Positions 15,897 to 24,602 of a stretch of DNA of 27,564 bases are shown in pieces. Source of the stretch: an uncultured Bacteroidaceae bacterium (GTDB taxonomy: Bacteria; Bacteroidota; Bacteroidia; Bacteroidales; Bacteroidaceae). The notes beneath the pieces were generated by a model, which was not told the origin of the DNA, ran no database searches, and saw only the letters and a list, made by a program, of their open reading frames with translations. The stretch's first letter is position 1; each line of letters opens with the position of its first letter. The DNA lies in assembly GCA_904502185.1 (NCBI GenBank), contig CAJGDX010000021.1, positions 1-27,564 on the forward strand, written 5' to 3'. The position numbers and the translations under genes were made by a program.

Positions 15897-18295
15897 CTTT
15901 TTGTTGCTAAGGTTTCGATAACCGTAAGACAGTCGCCGGCAGGCAGTGATACCTCCTGCAGTATCGAATATGCCTCCTCAGCGGTCATTGCATTGTAGTC
16001 CTCTTCGCGGGCAAGGATAAGCACTCCGCACATATCCAATGCTCCGGGGCTTACCAGACGGTGTTCGGCACCTGTTGCAAAGTAGCAGTCGGGGCGGTGC
16101 TTGCGGCGGGGGAATACAATAATGCTCCAGCCTTCGTTCATCTTGTAGGTTGCAATTACGTTGACAGCTGCTTCAGCCTCGCCTTCGTTGCGAGGAAGGC
16201 TTCCCATCAGCGATGCGAACAGCTGTTCAGCCTCTTTTTCGCACTCGGCTTTCAGTATGAACATGGGGGCAGGGTATGCAGTCGAGAACCACACTCCGTT
16301 CTTCTGCTCACCAAACGCAAGGGTGGCATTGCTCCATATTTTTTTCATCCACTGTTTGCCAAGCACCGGAACATCCGCAGCACGCACTGCCTGCAAATGG
16401 GCGTGGTCGGGTGCTGAGGCTCCACATTTTGCTCCGTTGTAGAAAACAGCCATTCCTCGCCAGCGTTTAGCCATGAACAGCATATCTGCAAACATTGTGG
16501 CAATCGCTTGGGGAGTATGTTTTTTTGTGGCTATCGTGTAGTGCTCGGGCAGTATGGGGAACGGGTTGACAAGAATCTCCATTGTGCCGCAAATGTCACG
16601 TTGCAGTTGCTGCGCCGGACGGTTCGATGCACAAAGGAAGCAGGGACGTTCGGCAATGCTTTTGGCATCCACTGCCGCGCCTGTCGACCTTATGCGTTCG
16701 GGGTTGAATTGTATGTTAAGCCCATTTGCAAAGCTCTTGCTCTTGACATTTTGCAAAGAGTGGTAGCGTGCGGTGGTCTCCGGCCAGCAACTCAGCTGCT
16801 TGTCGAAAAAGTTCGAAATTCCACGGCGACAAGGGCCTGCCATCTCTTTGTTGAGTCGTATGCGTGCCTTCAGCTCGTCGCTTCGTAGCGAGTCTTTGTA
16901 GAAATTGTTTATGTTTACCTTTACGTGCGAAAGTGCAGCGTCGGAATTTCCTCCCCAACGACGGCAGAGGTAAAGTACATCGTATATGCGGCCGATTCTG
17001 TAACGGCGTGATATCTGAAGCCCCACAGCATAGTCTTCGCCGTAGCTGACATTGGGGAATACTACTTCGCGTATGATGGGGGTGTAGAAGGCTCGTGGCG
17101 CACCCAGTCCGTTAATGCGCAGTGCGTTGTTGCGGCCGTTTGCCTCGGTCCATTCGCGGTGGTCGATGATGCCGGGGGGCAGTGTCTCGAGGTCGAAGTT
17201 GCATATGCGGTATGTGCCTATGAGCATTGCACACTGTTCTTTGTAGAACTCATCGACAATGCGTTGCAGTGTATCGGGGCCACTGTAAAGGTCATCACTG
17301 TCGAGCTGTATGGCGAAACGTCCGCACTGTTCGTTGTTGACTGCATAGTTCCAGCAGCCTCCGATGCCCAGAGTGCGACTCTCGGGGATAAGATGCACCA
17401 CGCGCTCGTCGTCGAACGAGTCGAGAATTTCGCCTGTACCATCAGTGGAGTGGTTGTCTACAACTATTATGTTGAAAGGAAAGTTTGTCTGTTGTGTCAG
17501 GACTGAATTTACCGCGTCGGCAATGGTGGACTTTCTGTTGAGTACAGGTATGATGACCGATGCTTCGACAGGGAAATTACCCTGTGAGAGGTCAATATCT
17601 TCGTACTTGCCGGGGCGCATGTAGCCACCGATGCTCTTAAGATGCTCGGTGCAGGCGGCCTCCATCTCTATCTGCACATCGCGCTGTGCTGGGTTCACAT
17701 AATCAAACTGTTTTTCGCCGCTTTTTCTGTTGTCGTTCTCCAGCTCTCTGTATGCGTACTCCTTGAAATGGGTGAGTCTTCCCAAACGGCTCATTGCCAG
17801 GCGCATCTGATAGAATCCGGCAAACTTATAATAACTTTTGGCCTCCTCGAGATAGTTTTTAAGCGCTGAAGTGCGCAGCAACAGCACAGAGCCAAAATCA
17901 AAGTCGTTGCGCAGGCTGCCACACTGATAGTCTATGGTGGGAGCCTCTTCGCATGTGCCGTTTACCTCTTTGTGGTAATCGGTGTACAGCATTACCGAGG
18001 CTTCTGTTTCCATTGCCTGCACCATTCGTCCGAGCATCTCGCATGATGGTATCGAAGCTCCCTCTTTTGCTACGTAAAGTGTGTAGTCGGAGTTTGCCAT
18101 TTTTGCCATCTTTTCAAACAGTAAAGTGTCTGACAATGATTCTGTTTCTACAATTTCGGCATACTGTGGAACTGTGATGTTTGTTCCTGCTGCACACCAG
18201 AAAAATACTCTGTTTACTATATTCGATGATACGAGTTTGTCCAGTTGCGAAAAGTCGTATTCTGTTGATTCGAGTGGTATAAAAATGTCAATCAT
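15893..18295 (-). CDS. GT2 glycosyltransferase fused to a DUF4922 GalT/phosphorylase-like domain
   Basis: This 800-residue cytoplasmic protein has three parts. Residues 1-230 look like a degenerate GT-A domain (LYTDYHKEVNG, DFDFGSVLLLR) without a clear DxD. Residues 243-480 are a typical family 2 glycosyltransferase: ASVIIPVLNRKSTI, VVDNHSTDGT, the metal-binding LDSDD (331-335) and YGEDYA (418-423). Residues 540-800 contain CFLC (552-555), NPFP (577-580), and HAHLQ (631-635). This last motif is the HxHxQ box of GalT-like uridylyltransferases and Ap4A phosphorylases, with His633 the likely nucleotidylated residue. The fusion suggests one protein that both handles a nucleotide-sugar (or phosphorolyses one) and transfers the sugar. 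It shares an operon with the SpoIID-domain gene. Its promoter is at 18321-18353, divergent from the SDR gene. The substrate is unknown. Confidence 0.85.
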   Translation of the reverse strand: MIDIFIPLESTEYDFSQLDKLVSSNIVNRVFFWCAAGTNITVPQYAEIVETESLSDTLLFEKMAKMANSDYTLYVAKEGASIPSCEMLGRMVQAMETEASVMLYTDYHKEVNGTCEEAPTIDYQCGSLRNDFDFGSVLLLRTSALKNYLEEAKSYYKFAGFYQMRLAMSRLGRLTHFKEYAYRELENDNRKSGEKQFDYVNPAQRDVQIEMEAACTEHLKSIGGYMRPGKYEDIDLSQGNFPVEASVIIPVLNRKSTIADAVNSVLTQQTNFPFNIIVVDNHSTDGTGEILDSFDDERVVHLIPESRTLGIGGCWNYAVNNEQCGRFAIQLDSDDLYSGPDTLQRIVDEFYKEQCAMLIGTYRICNFDLETLPPGIIDHREWTEANGRNNALRINGLGAPRAFYTPIIREVVFPNVSYGEDYAVGLQISRRYRIGRIYDVLYLCRRWGGNSDAALSHVKVNINNFYKDSLRSDELKARIRLNKEMAGPCRRGISNFFDKQLSCWPETTARYHSLQNVKSKSFANGLNIQFNPERIRSTGAAVDAKSIAERPCFLCASNRPAQQLQRDICGTMEILVNPFPILPEHYTIATKKHTPQAIATMFADMLFMAKRWRGMAVFYNGAKCGASAPDHAHLQAVRAADVPVLGKQWMKKIWSNATLAFGEQKNGVWFSTAYPAPMFILKAECEKEAEQLFASLMGSLPRNEGEAEAAVNVIATYKMNEGWSIIVFPRRKHRPDCYFATGAEHRLVSPGALDMCGVLILAREEDYNAMTAEEAYSILQEVSLPAGDCLTVIETLATKR

Positions 18296-18320
18296 ATTCT
18301 GTCTGTTTTCTATTTAAAAT

Positions 18321-18353
18321 CAAAGGTAATAATATCTTCTGAATTAATCCAAC
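18321..18353 (-). promoter_or_regulatory. Promoter of the GT2-DUF4922/SpoIID operon
   Basis: The minus strand has TACCTTTG (18328-18321), an exact -7 match, with GTTG (18353-18350) 21 bases upstream as a near -33 element. The start codon is 26 bases downstream. Confidence 0.6.
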
Positions 18354-18435
18354 ATAAATGTTGAAATAATATGTGAAATACTTGTCTGAAAGAAAGTTTT
18401 ATGCAATATTTACGATGCGTAAAATTTATGATAAT

Positions 18436-19155
18436 ATGAATATGCAGGATACATTCAAAAATAGAGTAGTAGTTGTAACAGGTGGTGCCAATGGCATAGG
18501 AAAATGCATTGCAGACGAGTTCCGTACGGGTGGCGCACATGTCTATGTGATTGACAAACAGGATGGGGATCACTTCGTGGGGGATATATCAGATAAAATT
18601 GTTCTTGAAAACTTTGTAGCCGAAATACTGAAAAACCACAAAGAGGTGCATTTTATAGTTAACAATGCGTTGCCACTGATGAAGGGTATCGACGACTGCT
18701 CTTACGAGGAGTTTATGTATGCACTCGGTGTGGGTGTTGCTGCGCCATTCTATCTTGTGAAATTACTTACTCCCCATTTGGCGCAAGGCGCTTCCATCGT
18801 AAATATCTCCTCTTCGAGGGACAGAATGAGTCAGCCGCAGACCGAGAGCTATACTGCTGCAAAGGGTGGCATACATGCTTTGACTCATGCTCTTGCAGTA
18901 AGTCTTGCCGGTCGTGCAAGGGTCAACTCCATTTCTCCCGGATGGATAGATACTGCTTACACCGTTTACCGGGGAGCAGATGCTCTTCAACAGCCTGTAG
19001 GTCGTGTGGGCAACCCGATGGATATTGCCAATATGGTGCTTTTCCTTTGTTCGGACAAGGCCGGGTTCATCACCGGAGAGAATATCTGCATCGACGGAGG
19101 TATGACCAAACAGATGATTTATCATGCCGACAATGGCTGGGAACTGAAAGTTTAG
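18436..19155 (+). CDS. Short-chain dehydrogenase/reductase
   Basis: This 239-residue classical SDR oxidoreductase is numbered from ATG 18436. The cofactor loop TGGANGIG is at 15-22. Asp40 at the end of the second strand (VYVID) favours NAD(H) over NADP(H). The active-site set is complete: Ser in NISSS (123-127), Tyr139 and Lys143 (YTAAK), and an NNAL version of the NNAG box at 76-79. SPGWIDT and the C-terminal ICIDGGM are normal for the family. The open frame continues to 18373, but those residues are not SDR-like. ATG 18442 is an equally possible start. It diverges from the GT2-DUF4922 gene with 140 bases between them, so both could share regulation. The substrate cannot be assigned. Confidence 0.88.
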   Translation: MNMQDTFKNRVVVVTGGANGIGKCIADEFRTGGAHVYVIDKQDGDHFVGDISDKIVLENFVAEILKNHKEVHFIVNNALPLMKGIDDCSYEEFMYALGVGVAAPFYLVKLLTPHLAQGASIVNISSSRDRMSQPQTESYTAAKGGIHALTHALAVSLAGRARVNSISPGWIDTAYTVYRGADALQQPVGRVGNPMDIANMVLFLCSDKAGFITGENICIDGGMTKQMIYHADNGWELKV

Positions 19156-19264
19156 CAGTTTCTCTCCTCTGAGAAGCACTCCTGTTCGGTGTGTTTGAAC
19201 ATAATGTTCCGTAATCTGTTTTTTGAGGGATTATAGTAGAATCCCCAATTAAAAATTAATGATT

Positions 19265-20311
19265 ATGAATTACGGAATAAGTGTGCTTTTTAGATTGATT
19301 CCTGTGTTTGCAGCTCTCTTTTGTTTCTCATTCGGCAGCCTTGTGCTGGAGGACAGCCACACGATGGAACGATATGTGGCTGGCCCGGTGCTGGTGGCTC
19401 TGGGTATGATATGCGTGGCGCTTTTCGCGACGGCTGCAACCATCATAAGACAGATTGTTAACACCTACAATGCTGTGGCGCGTTATGCTTTGCCTATGTT
19501 GGGATATGTTGCGGCTGTTGCAACTTTTGCCGGTGGATGGCATTATTTGAATGAGGGAACGAGCGTGGCTCACTTTGTTGCCGGTCATGTCATTTGTGGC
19601 ATAAGTCTGATTATAGTGTGTGTGGCAACAACAGCTACCGCTTCTACACGTTTCCTTCTCATTCCCGAAAATGCGGCAAGCAACGACACTATTGTTCCGG
19701 CTACAGCATTCACCCCATTCCAACGTGGTGTGCTGATGGCTCTGCCGCTTCTCTCTGCTGTTGTTGCATGGCTGTGGGCTGCGTGGCTGTTGTATTTTTC
19801 TCCTTACTCTGTAGCTGCGCACATCGCAGGACATGTGATGGCCGGTCTTGCATGCATCTGTACTTCGCTTGTGGCACTGGTCTTTACCATTGTGCGTCAG
19901 ATATGTAATGATTATGCCGACTCATCTCGCAGGCGCTATCCGTTTCTTGTTGTGGCAATGGGGCTGCTCTCTGTTCTTTGGGGTGTGGTTCTGCTTACCG
20001 GAAGAGCTACTTCCCTGTCGGTGACCGGCTACATTATGATAGGGCTCGGGCTTGTGTGTCTCAGCATCTCCAGTAAGGTTATTTTGCTTGCTCTTGTCTG
20101 GCGTCGTACATTCAAACTGGCTAACAGAATCCCGCTTATTCCCATTCTGACAGCATTGGTGTGTCTGTTTATGTCACTGTTTCTCTTTGAAATGGCAAGC
20201 GTCAATGATGTCTATTATATTCCGGCAAGGGTGCTTGGCGGTCTTGGGGCTATCTGTTTCACTCTCTTCTCCATTGTCAGTATTTTGGAGAGTGGTACTT
20301 CGGGTAAATGA
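19265..20311 (+). CDS. Polytopic membrane protein with five internal repeats (DUF2776-like)
   Basis: This 348-residue, very hydrophobic protein has about ten predicted membrane segments. It is built from five related units of roughly 66-82 residues. Each contains a box like x-AG-xV-xxGLxxIC: residues 37-50 (YVAGPVLVALGMIC), 104-117 (FVAGHVICGISLII), 186-199 (HIAGHVMAGLACIC), 253-265 (VTGYIMIGLGLVC) and 319-331 (IPARVLGGLGAIC). Units 1 and 3 also share TI-x-RQI-x-N-x-Y (59-69 and 208-217). The sequence resembles the uncharacterised DUF2776 family, recalled from memory rather than searched. ATG 19259 would add two residues. The gene follows the SDR by about 110 bases and converges on the DUF4421 gene with only seven bases between stops and no hairpin. 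The function is unknown. Confidence 0.8.
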   Translation: MNYGISVLFRLIPVFAALFCFSFGSLVLEDSHTMERYVAGPVLVALGMICVALFATAATIIRQIVNTYNAVARYALPMLGYVAAVATFAGGWHYLNEGTSVAHFVAGHVICGISLIIVCVATTATASTRFLLIPENAASNDTIVPATAFTPFQRGVLMALPLLSAVVAWLWAAWLLYFSPYSVAAHIAGHVMAGLACICTSLVALVFTIVRQICNDYADSSRRRYPFLVVAMGLLSVLWGVVLLTGRATSLSVTGYIMIGLGLVCLSISSKVILLALVWRRTFKLANRIPLIPILTALVCLFMSLFLFEMASVNDVYYIPARVLGGLGAICFTLFSIVSILESGTSGK

Positions 20312-20318
20312 TGGTGGC

Positions 20319-21434
20319 TTATTCCTTTTTGTCCCTGAATAGGTTTACACCCGAGTAGATGTTCAGTACTCCGAATCCGTTGACGATGGATAATGCACTC
20401 TTGCGGTAGGTGTATGTGTGTGCCACCAATGATGCACCCACAAAGTATCGGGTGTTGTTGTAGACTACTGCGGCACGCGAAACAAAATCTATGTTGATGT
20501 TGTTGATAATCGATCTGTTGTCGTCGCTGCTGATGCTTGAATGTTTGTAGCCTATTGCTGGGGTTAGGGATATGTTGGCAAGGCAGTTTTTTGCAAACAC
20601 CCAGTTGTAGCTGTAACCAGCATTAAAACTGAAATCGTGATATTTTATGCGGTTGAAGTTCATTGAGGGGTGCATGACTTCCCTTATTTTCTCTTCGAAG
20701 CGGCTGACGTCCATGTGAAACGACTGTTGTGAGTAGCTGAGTCCCATTATCAGCGAACCACAACTGATGCGTTGATTGGTTGTCTGGCTGTACGCCGCTG
20801 GGTACGAGAAGAGCTTGTTGTTGAAAATGTAATAGAGGTTAAGCCCTGTCTGCTCAACAGATATTCCGTCGAACAGTCGTTGCTGCGGGATAATTTCATT
20901 GCCGCTGACAGGGTCTTTGAAGCCTGCTATTTTTCTCAGTTTGAAGTCATCACCGGTGCGGCGGTGAAAAATGTCGAAGCCCACTTTTGCCGTGTAGAAA
21001 CTGAAATTCCAATCGTCTTTTGTGTTTTGTCTGTCGAGGTTGAACGACCATCCGAGGAATATTCGTTTCCAACCGACATATACTCCCAATTTGTTGCTGT
21101 TGTCGGGCGACAAGGTGATGCTTTGTGTGCTTTTGCGTGCCGAGAATCTGTAGTATTCGTAGCAGTTGCTGTATTGCAGCATCAGCGTTGCTTTGTAGAG
21201 GTTGGGGGTGATGTAACAGGTATCTTTCTCATCGAGGTGTTTGTCGATGGCATCGCTGGTGTATCTTATTCCCTTTTTGGTGTAGTCGATGATGTAGCCG
21301 GGGTATCTGAGAACATCGATTGAGTCGAGGCTTATGACGTGTTGCGCCGAGAGGACATGCGAGTATGACAGTATCAGCAGCAGTGCCAATACTTTTAATG
21401 TGCTGTTGGTGCCTCTTTTGTCGCTGTATGTCAT
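20319..21434 (-). CDS. DUF4421 family outer-membrane-type protein
   Basis: This 371-residue protein has a signal peptide (hydrophobic 13-29, cleavage near LSA-QH) and then alternating aromatic/hydrophobic strands typical of an outer-membrane beta-barrel. Examples are KLGVYVGWKRIFLGWSFNL, FSFNAGYSYNWVF and YFVGASLVAHTYTYR. YITPNLYKATLMLQ (about 94-107) and GLNLYYIFNNKLFSYPAAYSQ are recognisable DUF4421 blocks. The family occurs in Bacteroidetes and has no assigned function. It is the last gene of the envelope operon, 28 bases after the Gfo/Idh/MocA gene, and its stop lies seven bases from the convergent DUF2776-like gene. Confidence 0.8.
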   Translation of the reverse strand: MTYSDKRGTNSTLKVLALLLILSYSHVLSAQHVISLDSIDVLRYPGYIIDYTKKGIRYTSDAIDKHLDEKDTCYITPNLYKATLMLQYSNCYEYYRFSARKSTQSITLSPDNSNKLGVYVGWKRIFLGWSFNLDRQNTKDDWNFSFYTAKVGFDIFHRRTGDDFKLRKIAGFKDPVSGNEIIPQQRLFDGISVEQTGLNLYYIFNNKLFSYPAAYSQTTNQRISCGSLIMGLSYSQQSFHMDVSRFEEKIREVMHPSMNFNRIKYHDFSFNAGYSYNWVFAKNCLANISLTPAIGYKHSSISSDDNRSIINNINIDFVSRAAVVYNNTRYFVGASLVAHTYTYRKSALSIVNGFGVLNIYSGVNLFRDKKE

Positions 21435-21462
21435 AAGATATTTGTTTACAGCGTGTTTGTTA

Positions 21463-22443
21463 TCAGATTATTTTTCCCAGTATCTTGTCCATTACCCAGT
21501 TGGTGGGGGTTGCGCTGATGCTGTCACATGTGCATACTCCGCGCTGTTGCAGGTGCTCGACAATGTTTTTTATAAGTGGCAACTGAACGTACAGTGGGTT
21601 GGGTACCTGTATCTCTTCGTGGCCTTCGCTGCTGTACAGATGGATGGGCTCGAACGTGAATACCGAGAATTTTATGCTGCCAGTGCTGCCAAAGATTTCT
21701 ATGTGGTCTTCGCGTGCCGATTCGTGGGCCACGAAACACCATGAACCAGAACCGGGGATACCTGTCTCGAACTTGAAGCATGCACTGACTGTGTCCTCGG
21801 CTTTGTAAAGTCCGCCTCGATTGGTGGAGTAGCCTTCGGCCTCCAGTATGCAGCCAAACATATCTTGAAGCAGGTCCAGCTGGTGTGGCGCAAGGTCGTA
21901 GAAATATCCGCCACCGGCAATGTCGGGAATTACTCGCCATGGCAGGTTGCTGCGGTTGAAGTCGAGGTCGCGCGGTGGAACGGCGAAACGTATCTGCACG
22001 TTCAGAATTTTGCCTATGCGTGGCAGCAGTTCGCGTACCTTGTTGAAATATGGGAGGTAGCGGCGGTAGTAGGCAACGAAGCATGGTACGCCGGTCTCTT
22101 GAGATATGCGGTTTATTCGGGCGCAGTCCTCGTAGTTGGCTGCAAGGGGTTTTTCTACATATACGGGCTTTCCTGCCTTCATCGACATTATGGCAAATGT
22201 TGCATGCGACGATGGGGGAGTGGCTATGTAGACGGCATTTACTTCGGGGTCGTCTATAAGTTCCTGAGCATCAGTGTACCATTTCGATATGCGGTTGCGC
22301 TTGGCATATGCCTTGGTCTTTTCGGGGTCGCGTCCCATTACGGCTACGACGGTTGACTCCTTGACACAGTTGAAGGCTGGACCGCTCTTTTTCTCGGTGG
22401 CTTCACCGCAACCGATGAACCCCCATTTGATTATCTTGTTCAT
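21463..22443 (-). CDS. Gfo/Idh/MocA family NAD(P)-dependent oxidoreductase
   Basis: This 326-residue protein has an N-terminal Rossmann domain and a C-terminal alpha/beta domain. The cofactor loop is FIGCGEAT (10-16) with Thr in place of the third Gly. VYIATPPSSH (71-80) and the catalytic-Lys motif VEKPL (96-100) are diagnostic. DIAGGGYFYDLAPHQLDLLQDMFG matches the GG-x-x-x-D-x-x-x-H active-site segment, with the His acting on the sugar or cyclitol hydroxyl. Members oxidise or reduce sugars, sugar nucleotides and inositols, and the exact substrate is not readable here. The start lies 25 bases after the porin stop. A soluble oxidoreductase within an envelope operon suggests handling of a carbohydrate taken up or displayed by that system. 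Confidence 0.88.
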   Translation of the reverse strand: MNKIIKWGFIGCGEATEKKSGPAFNCVKESTVVAVMGRDPEKTKAYAKRNRISKWYTDAQELIDDPEVNAVYIATPPSSHATFAIMSMKAGKPVYVEKPLAANYEDCARINRISQETGVPCFVAYYRRYLPYFNKVRELLPRIGKILNVQIRFAVPPRDLDFNRSNLPWRVIPDIAGGGYFYDLAPHQLDLLQDMFGCILEAEGYSTNRGGLYKAEDTVSACFKFETGIPGSGSWCFVAHESAREDHIEIFGSTGSIKFSVFTFEPIHLYSSEGHEEIQVPNPLYVQLPLIKNIVEHLQQRGVCTCDSISATPTNWVMDKILGKII

Positions 22444-22468
22444 TTGCTCTTAACTTATTGAACCGACT

Positions 22469-24595
22469 TTAGTTATAGAAATTCCACGATAGTCCCAGCC
22501 ACAGTGCCTTGGGGCTTATGGGGTAGTGTGGTGCGAGGAAATAGTTCATCTTGCCCAACCCTTCGTTGATGTGGTGGTACATGACGTAGAATCGTGTCTG
22601 TTTTAACAAGAAGTTGGCATATATGTTCACTATCGGGTAGTTGCCTATCTCTATCTTGTCTTTCTGGTTTTGCTGATAGAATTGTCCGAGTGCAGGTGAG
22701 TAGTCGGGGGCATAGTAGGATGTGAAGTAGCGGGCGTCGGCACCAAACTCGGTGTTCAATACTTTGGCTATCTTGAACTTGATGTACATGTTGGCATACA
22801 CATTGAAGTCGGGGAGTGGCAGTACCTCTTTGTTGCTGCTGTTCTGGTATGTACATTCAGTGTCGAGGTGGAAAATGCCGGCCTTGAAGTCCTGCTTGAG
22901 GGTTGCTGATATCACCTGTATATTGCTGCTCTCCTGTGCCACTGATATTCGGTTGAGGTAACCATCGCCTGCCGCATTCGAAATGGAGTTGTTGGCAAGA
23001 TAGGTATAGTTCTTCACTGTTTCTACTCCCAACGACAGTTTGGTGCGCCATTTGTCGATGCCGATGGTTGCTTCGGCACGGCTGCGGAACTCCTTGTCAA
23101 GGTCGTTGTCCCACCAGTAGTGTTCCGAGTGGTAGTGCTTGTAGTAGAACGATGGGTCGCTGTTCTTTATAAAGGCTTTGGCATTCAGATAGGCATTCTC
23201 TTTCCACAACTTGAAGTCCATGCGTGCGTCGGCTTCGAGAAGGAATGCGCCAAGGTCGTCGCCTGCTACGGCTGCTTCGCCTCGCAGCTTGTAGTTGAAA
23301 TGTTTGCCTTTGCTGCGTTGCAGAATTCCACCTACACTCAGGGTGTATTCGCTCTCTTTTGCGCGTATCTCTGTGGGGTCGGTGGGCAATGTGTCGGGCA
23401 AGGTATAGCGGCGATAGTCGTATGTGGCGTATGCGGTAAGGCCTGCTACTGCCCATTTGTTGAATCCTTCGAGAAGCGACAAAGCAAGAGTGTTCTTTAT
23501 CTTCAGGTCTTTGGTCTTGTCTATTGAGTCGTAGCGAAGATATGTGTCGGCGTAGTAGCTCTTGGGCTGTGAGTAGCTGATGAAACTTCTGTCGTCGGAG
23601 TTGAAGTCAAGCGTGTGTGTGATGCGGCTGACAGGTACAAACTCTGTTATGCTTTCAACCTCTGTGTTGTGTGCTATTTGTGTCGTGTCGTTGCTGTTTA
23701 CAGTGGTTGTGTCGCCGCTCTCTACCATGCGTTCGCGGTAGATTCCGAAATTGTAGTTATGTGTAAAGAATGCCGAGTAGACCTCGTTGCGGTTCCATGT
23801 CTGGTCGAGGTATACAGGTATGTCGTCGGAACCGAAGTTCTTGTTTCCGGCCTCGGTCTTTTCGGGATTGGTAATGTAGGCATCGTCGGTTATTCCACCA
23901 TTTTCGGCCAACTTTATGTGGTAGCGGCTTGCAAGCAGGTGGTAGTTGTATTTGTCGCTGCGATAGTATGAGTACAGCGAGAAATTGATGTACGCTGTCG
24001 ATTGGTTGTCGTATCTTCCTCGTCCATAAAGGTAGTCGAAGAGAAAACCTACTCCGAACTTCTTGCCAGCATTGGTGGCAAAGTATGCTCTGAATCTGTC
24101 GTCACCGGTTATCTTGTTGCCCGATTCGTTGTAGCTTAGGTTGGTGTAGGGCGATTTTGTGTCGGTGAAGTAGAACTTGTTTATCGGGGTTATAAAATAG
24201 TCGTAAGGCTTCAGAAAATTGTATTCTGGCAGTTCGGTGCGGTGGAAGAATATGCGCGACAGACGGGGTGAACCCATGTTGCCCAGATAGTTGTATTCTC
24301 CGTTCATACCGTCGGTCTTGTGCCAGTTCTGATAGAGATGCTGCAGCGTGTCGGCGTTGGTGGGGGTTACTTCGCCCAGCAGTTCGTCGATGTGCCATTG
24401 GCGTATTTCGTGCGGAACTATTAGTTCTGTTTTTGTGCTGTCTGCTTTGTTGCGTTTGAATGGGTTGTTGTATGCACCACCACTGCCGAAGCCTGTCTCA
24501 TTTTGGCCTCTTTCTATATTGTCATTGATGCCTTGTGCAAGCATGCTTGCACAAGGCATTAGGAGTAGGATTATGTATGTTAATACTTTTTTCAT
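22469..24595 (-). CDS. Porin_10-type putative outer-membrane porin
   Basis: This 708-residue protein has a signal peptide (residues 1-21, cleavage after MLA-Q), then a Ser/Gly/Asn-rich N-terminal stretch and a long series of beta-strand-like segments: FRAYFATNAGKKFGVGFLFDYL, YNYHLLASRYHIKL, FTHNYNFGIYRER, MYIKFKIAKV and ARYFTSYYAPDYS. It ends in LGLSWNFYN, with the terminal aromatic residues usual for barrel insertion. The N-terminal LPEYNFLKPYDYFITP...YFTDTKSPYTNLSY block is characteristic of the Bacteroidetes porin family Porin_10. It presumably forms a general or solute-specific channel. The codons for residues 13-23 lie in a perfect 32-bp palindrome (24528-24559). The start is seven bases after the small membrane-protein gene, so the two are probably translationally linked. 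Confidence 0.86.
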   Translation of the reverse strand: MKKVLTYIILLLMPCASMLAQGINDNIERGQNETGFGSGGAYNNPFKRNKADSTKTELIVPHEIRQWHIDELLGEVTPTNADTLQHLYQNWHKTDGMNGEYNYLGNMGSPRLSRIFFHRTELPEYNFLKPYDYFITPINKFYFTDTKSPYTNLSYNESGNKITGDDRFRAYFATNAGKKFGVGFLFDYLYGRGRYDNQSTAYINFSLYSYYRSDKYNYHLLASRYHIKLAENGGITDDAYITNPEKTEAGNKNFGSDDIPVYLDQTWNRNEVYSAFFTHNYNFGIYRERMVESGDTTTVNSNDTTQIAHNTEVESITEFVPVSRITHTLDFNSDDRSFISYSQPKSYYADTYLRYDSIDKTKDLKIKNTLALSLLEGFNKWAVAGLTAYATYDYRRYTLPDTLPTDPTEIRAKESEYTLSVGGILQRSKGKHFNYKLRGEAAVAGDDLGAFLLEADARMDFKLWKENAYLNAKAFIKNSDPSFYYKHYHSEHYWWDNDLDKEFRSRAEATIGIDKWRTKLSLGVETVKNYTYLANNSISNAAGDGYLNRISVAQESSNIQVISATLKQDFKAGIFHLDTECTYQNSSNKEVLPLPDFNVYANMYIKFKIAKVLNTEFGADARYFTSYYAPDYSPALGQFYQQNQKDKIEIGNYPIVNIYANFLLKQTRFYVMYHHINEGLGKMNYFLAPHYPISPKALWLGLSWNFYN
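24528..24559. repeat. Perfect 32-bp palindrome inside the porin signal-peptide codons
   Basis: The left half ATGCCTTGTGCAAGCA is the exact reverse complement of the right half. In the mRNA it can fold into a hairpin with a stem of about 14 bp and a 4-base loop, starting 36 bases after the AUG. Because the symmetry is in register with the codons, both strands encode the same 11 residues (MPCASMLAQGI). No other coding region in the window showed anything similar. Confidence 0.95.
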
Positions 24596-24602
24596 TTATG
24601 GC

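Noticed and set aside
19173..19206. Short inverted repeats (TTCTC/GAGAA and TGTTC/GAACA) after the SDR gene
   Set aside because: Stems are 5-6 bp with no U-tract; not convincing as terminator or riboswitch.
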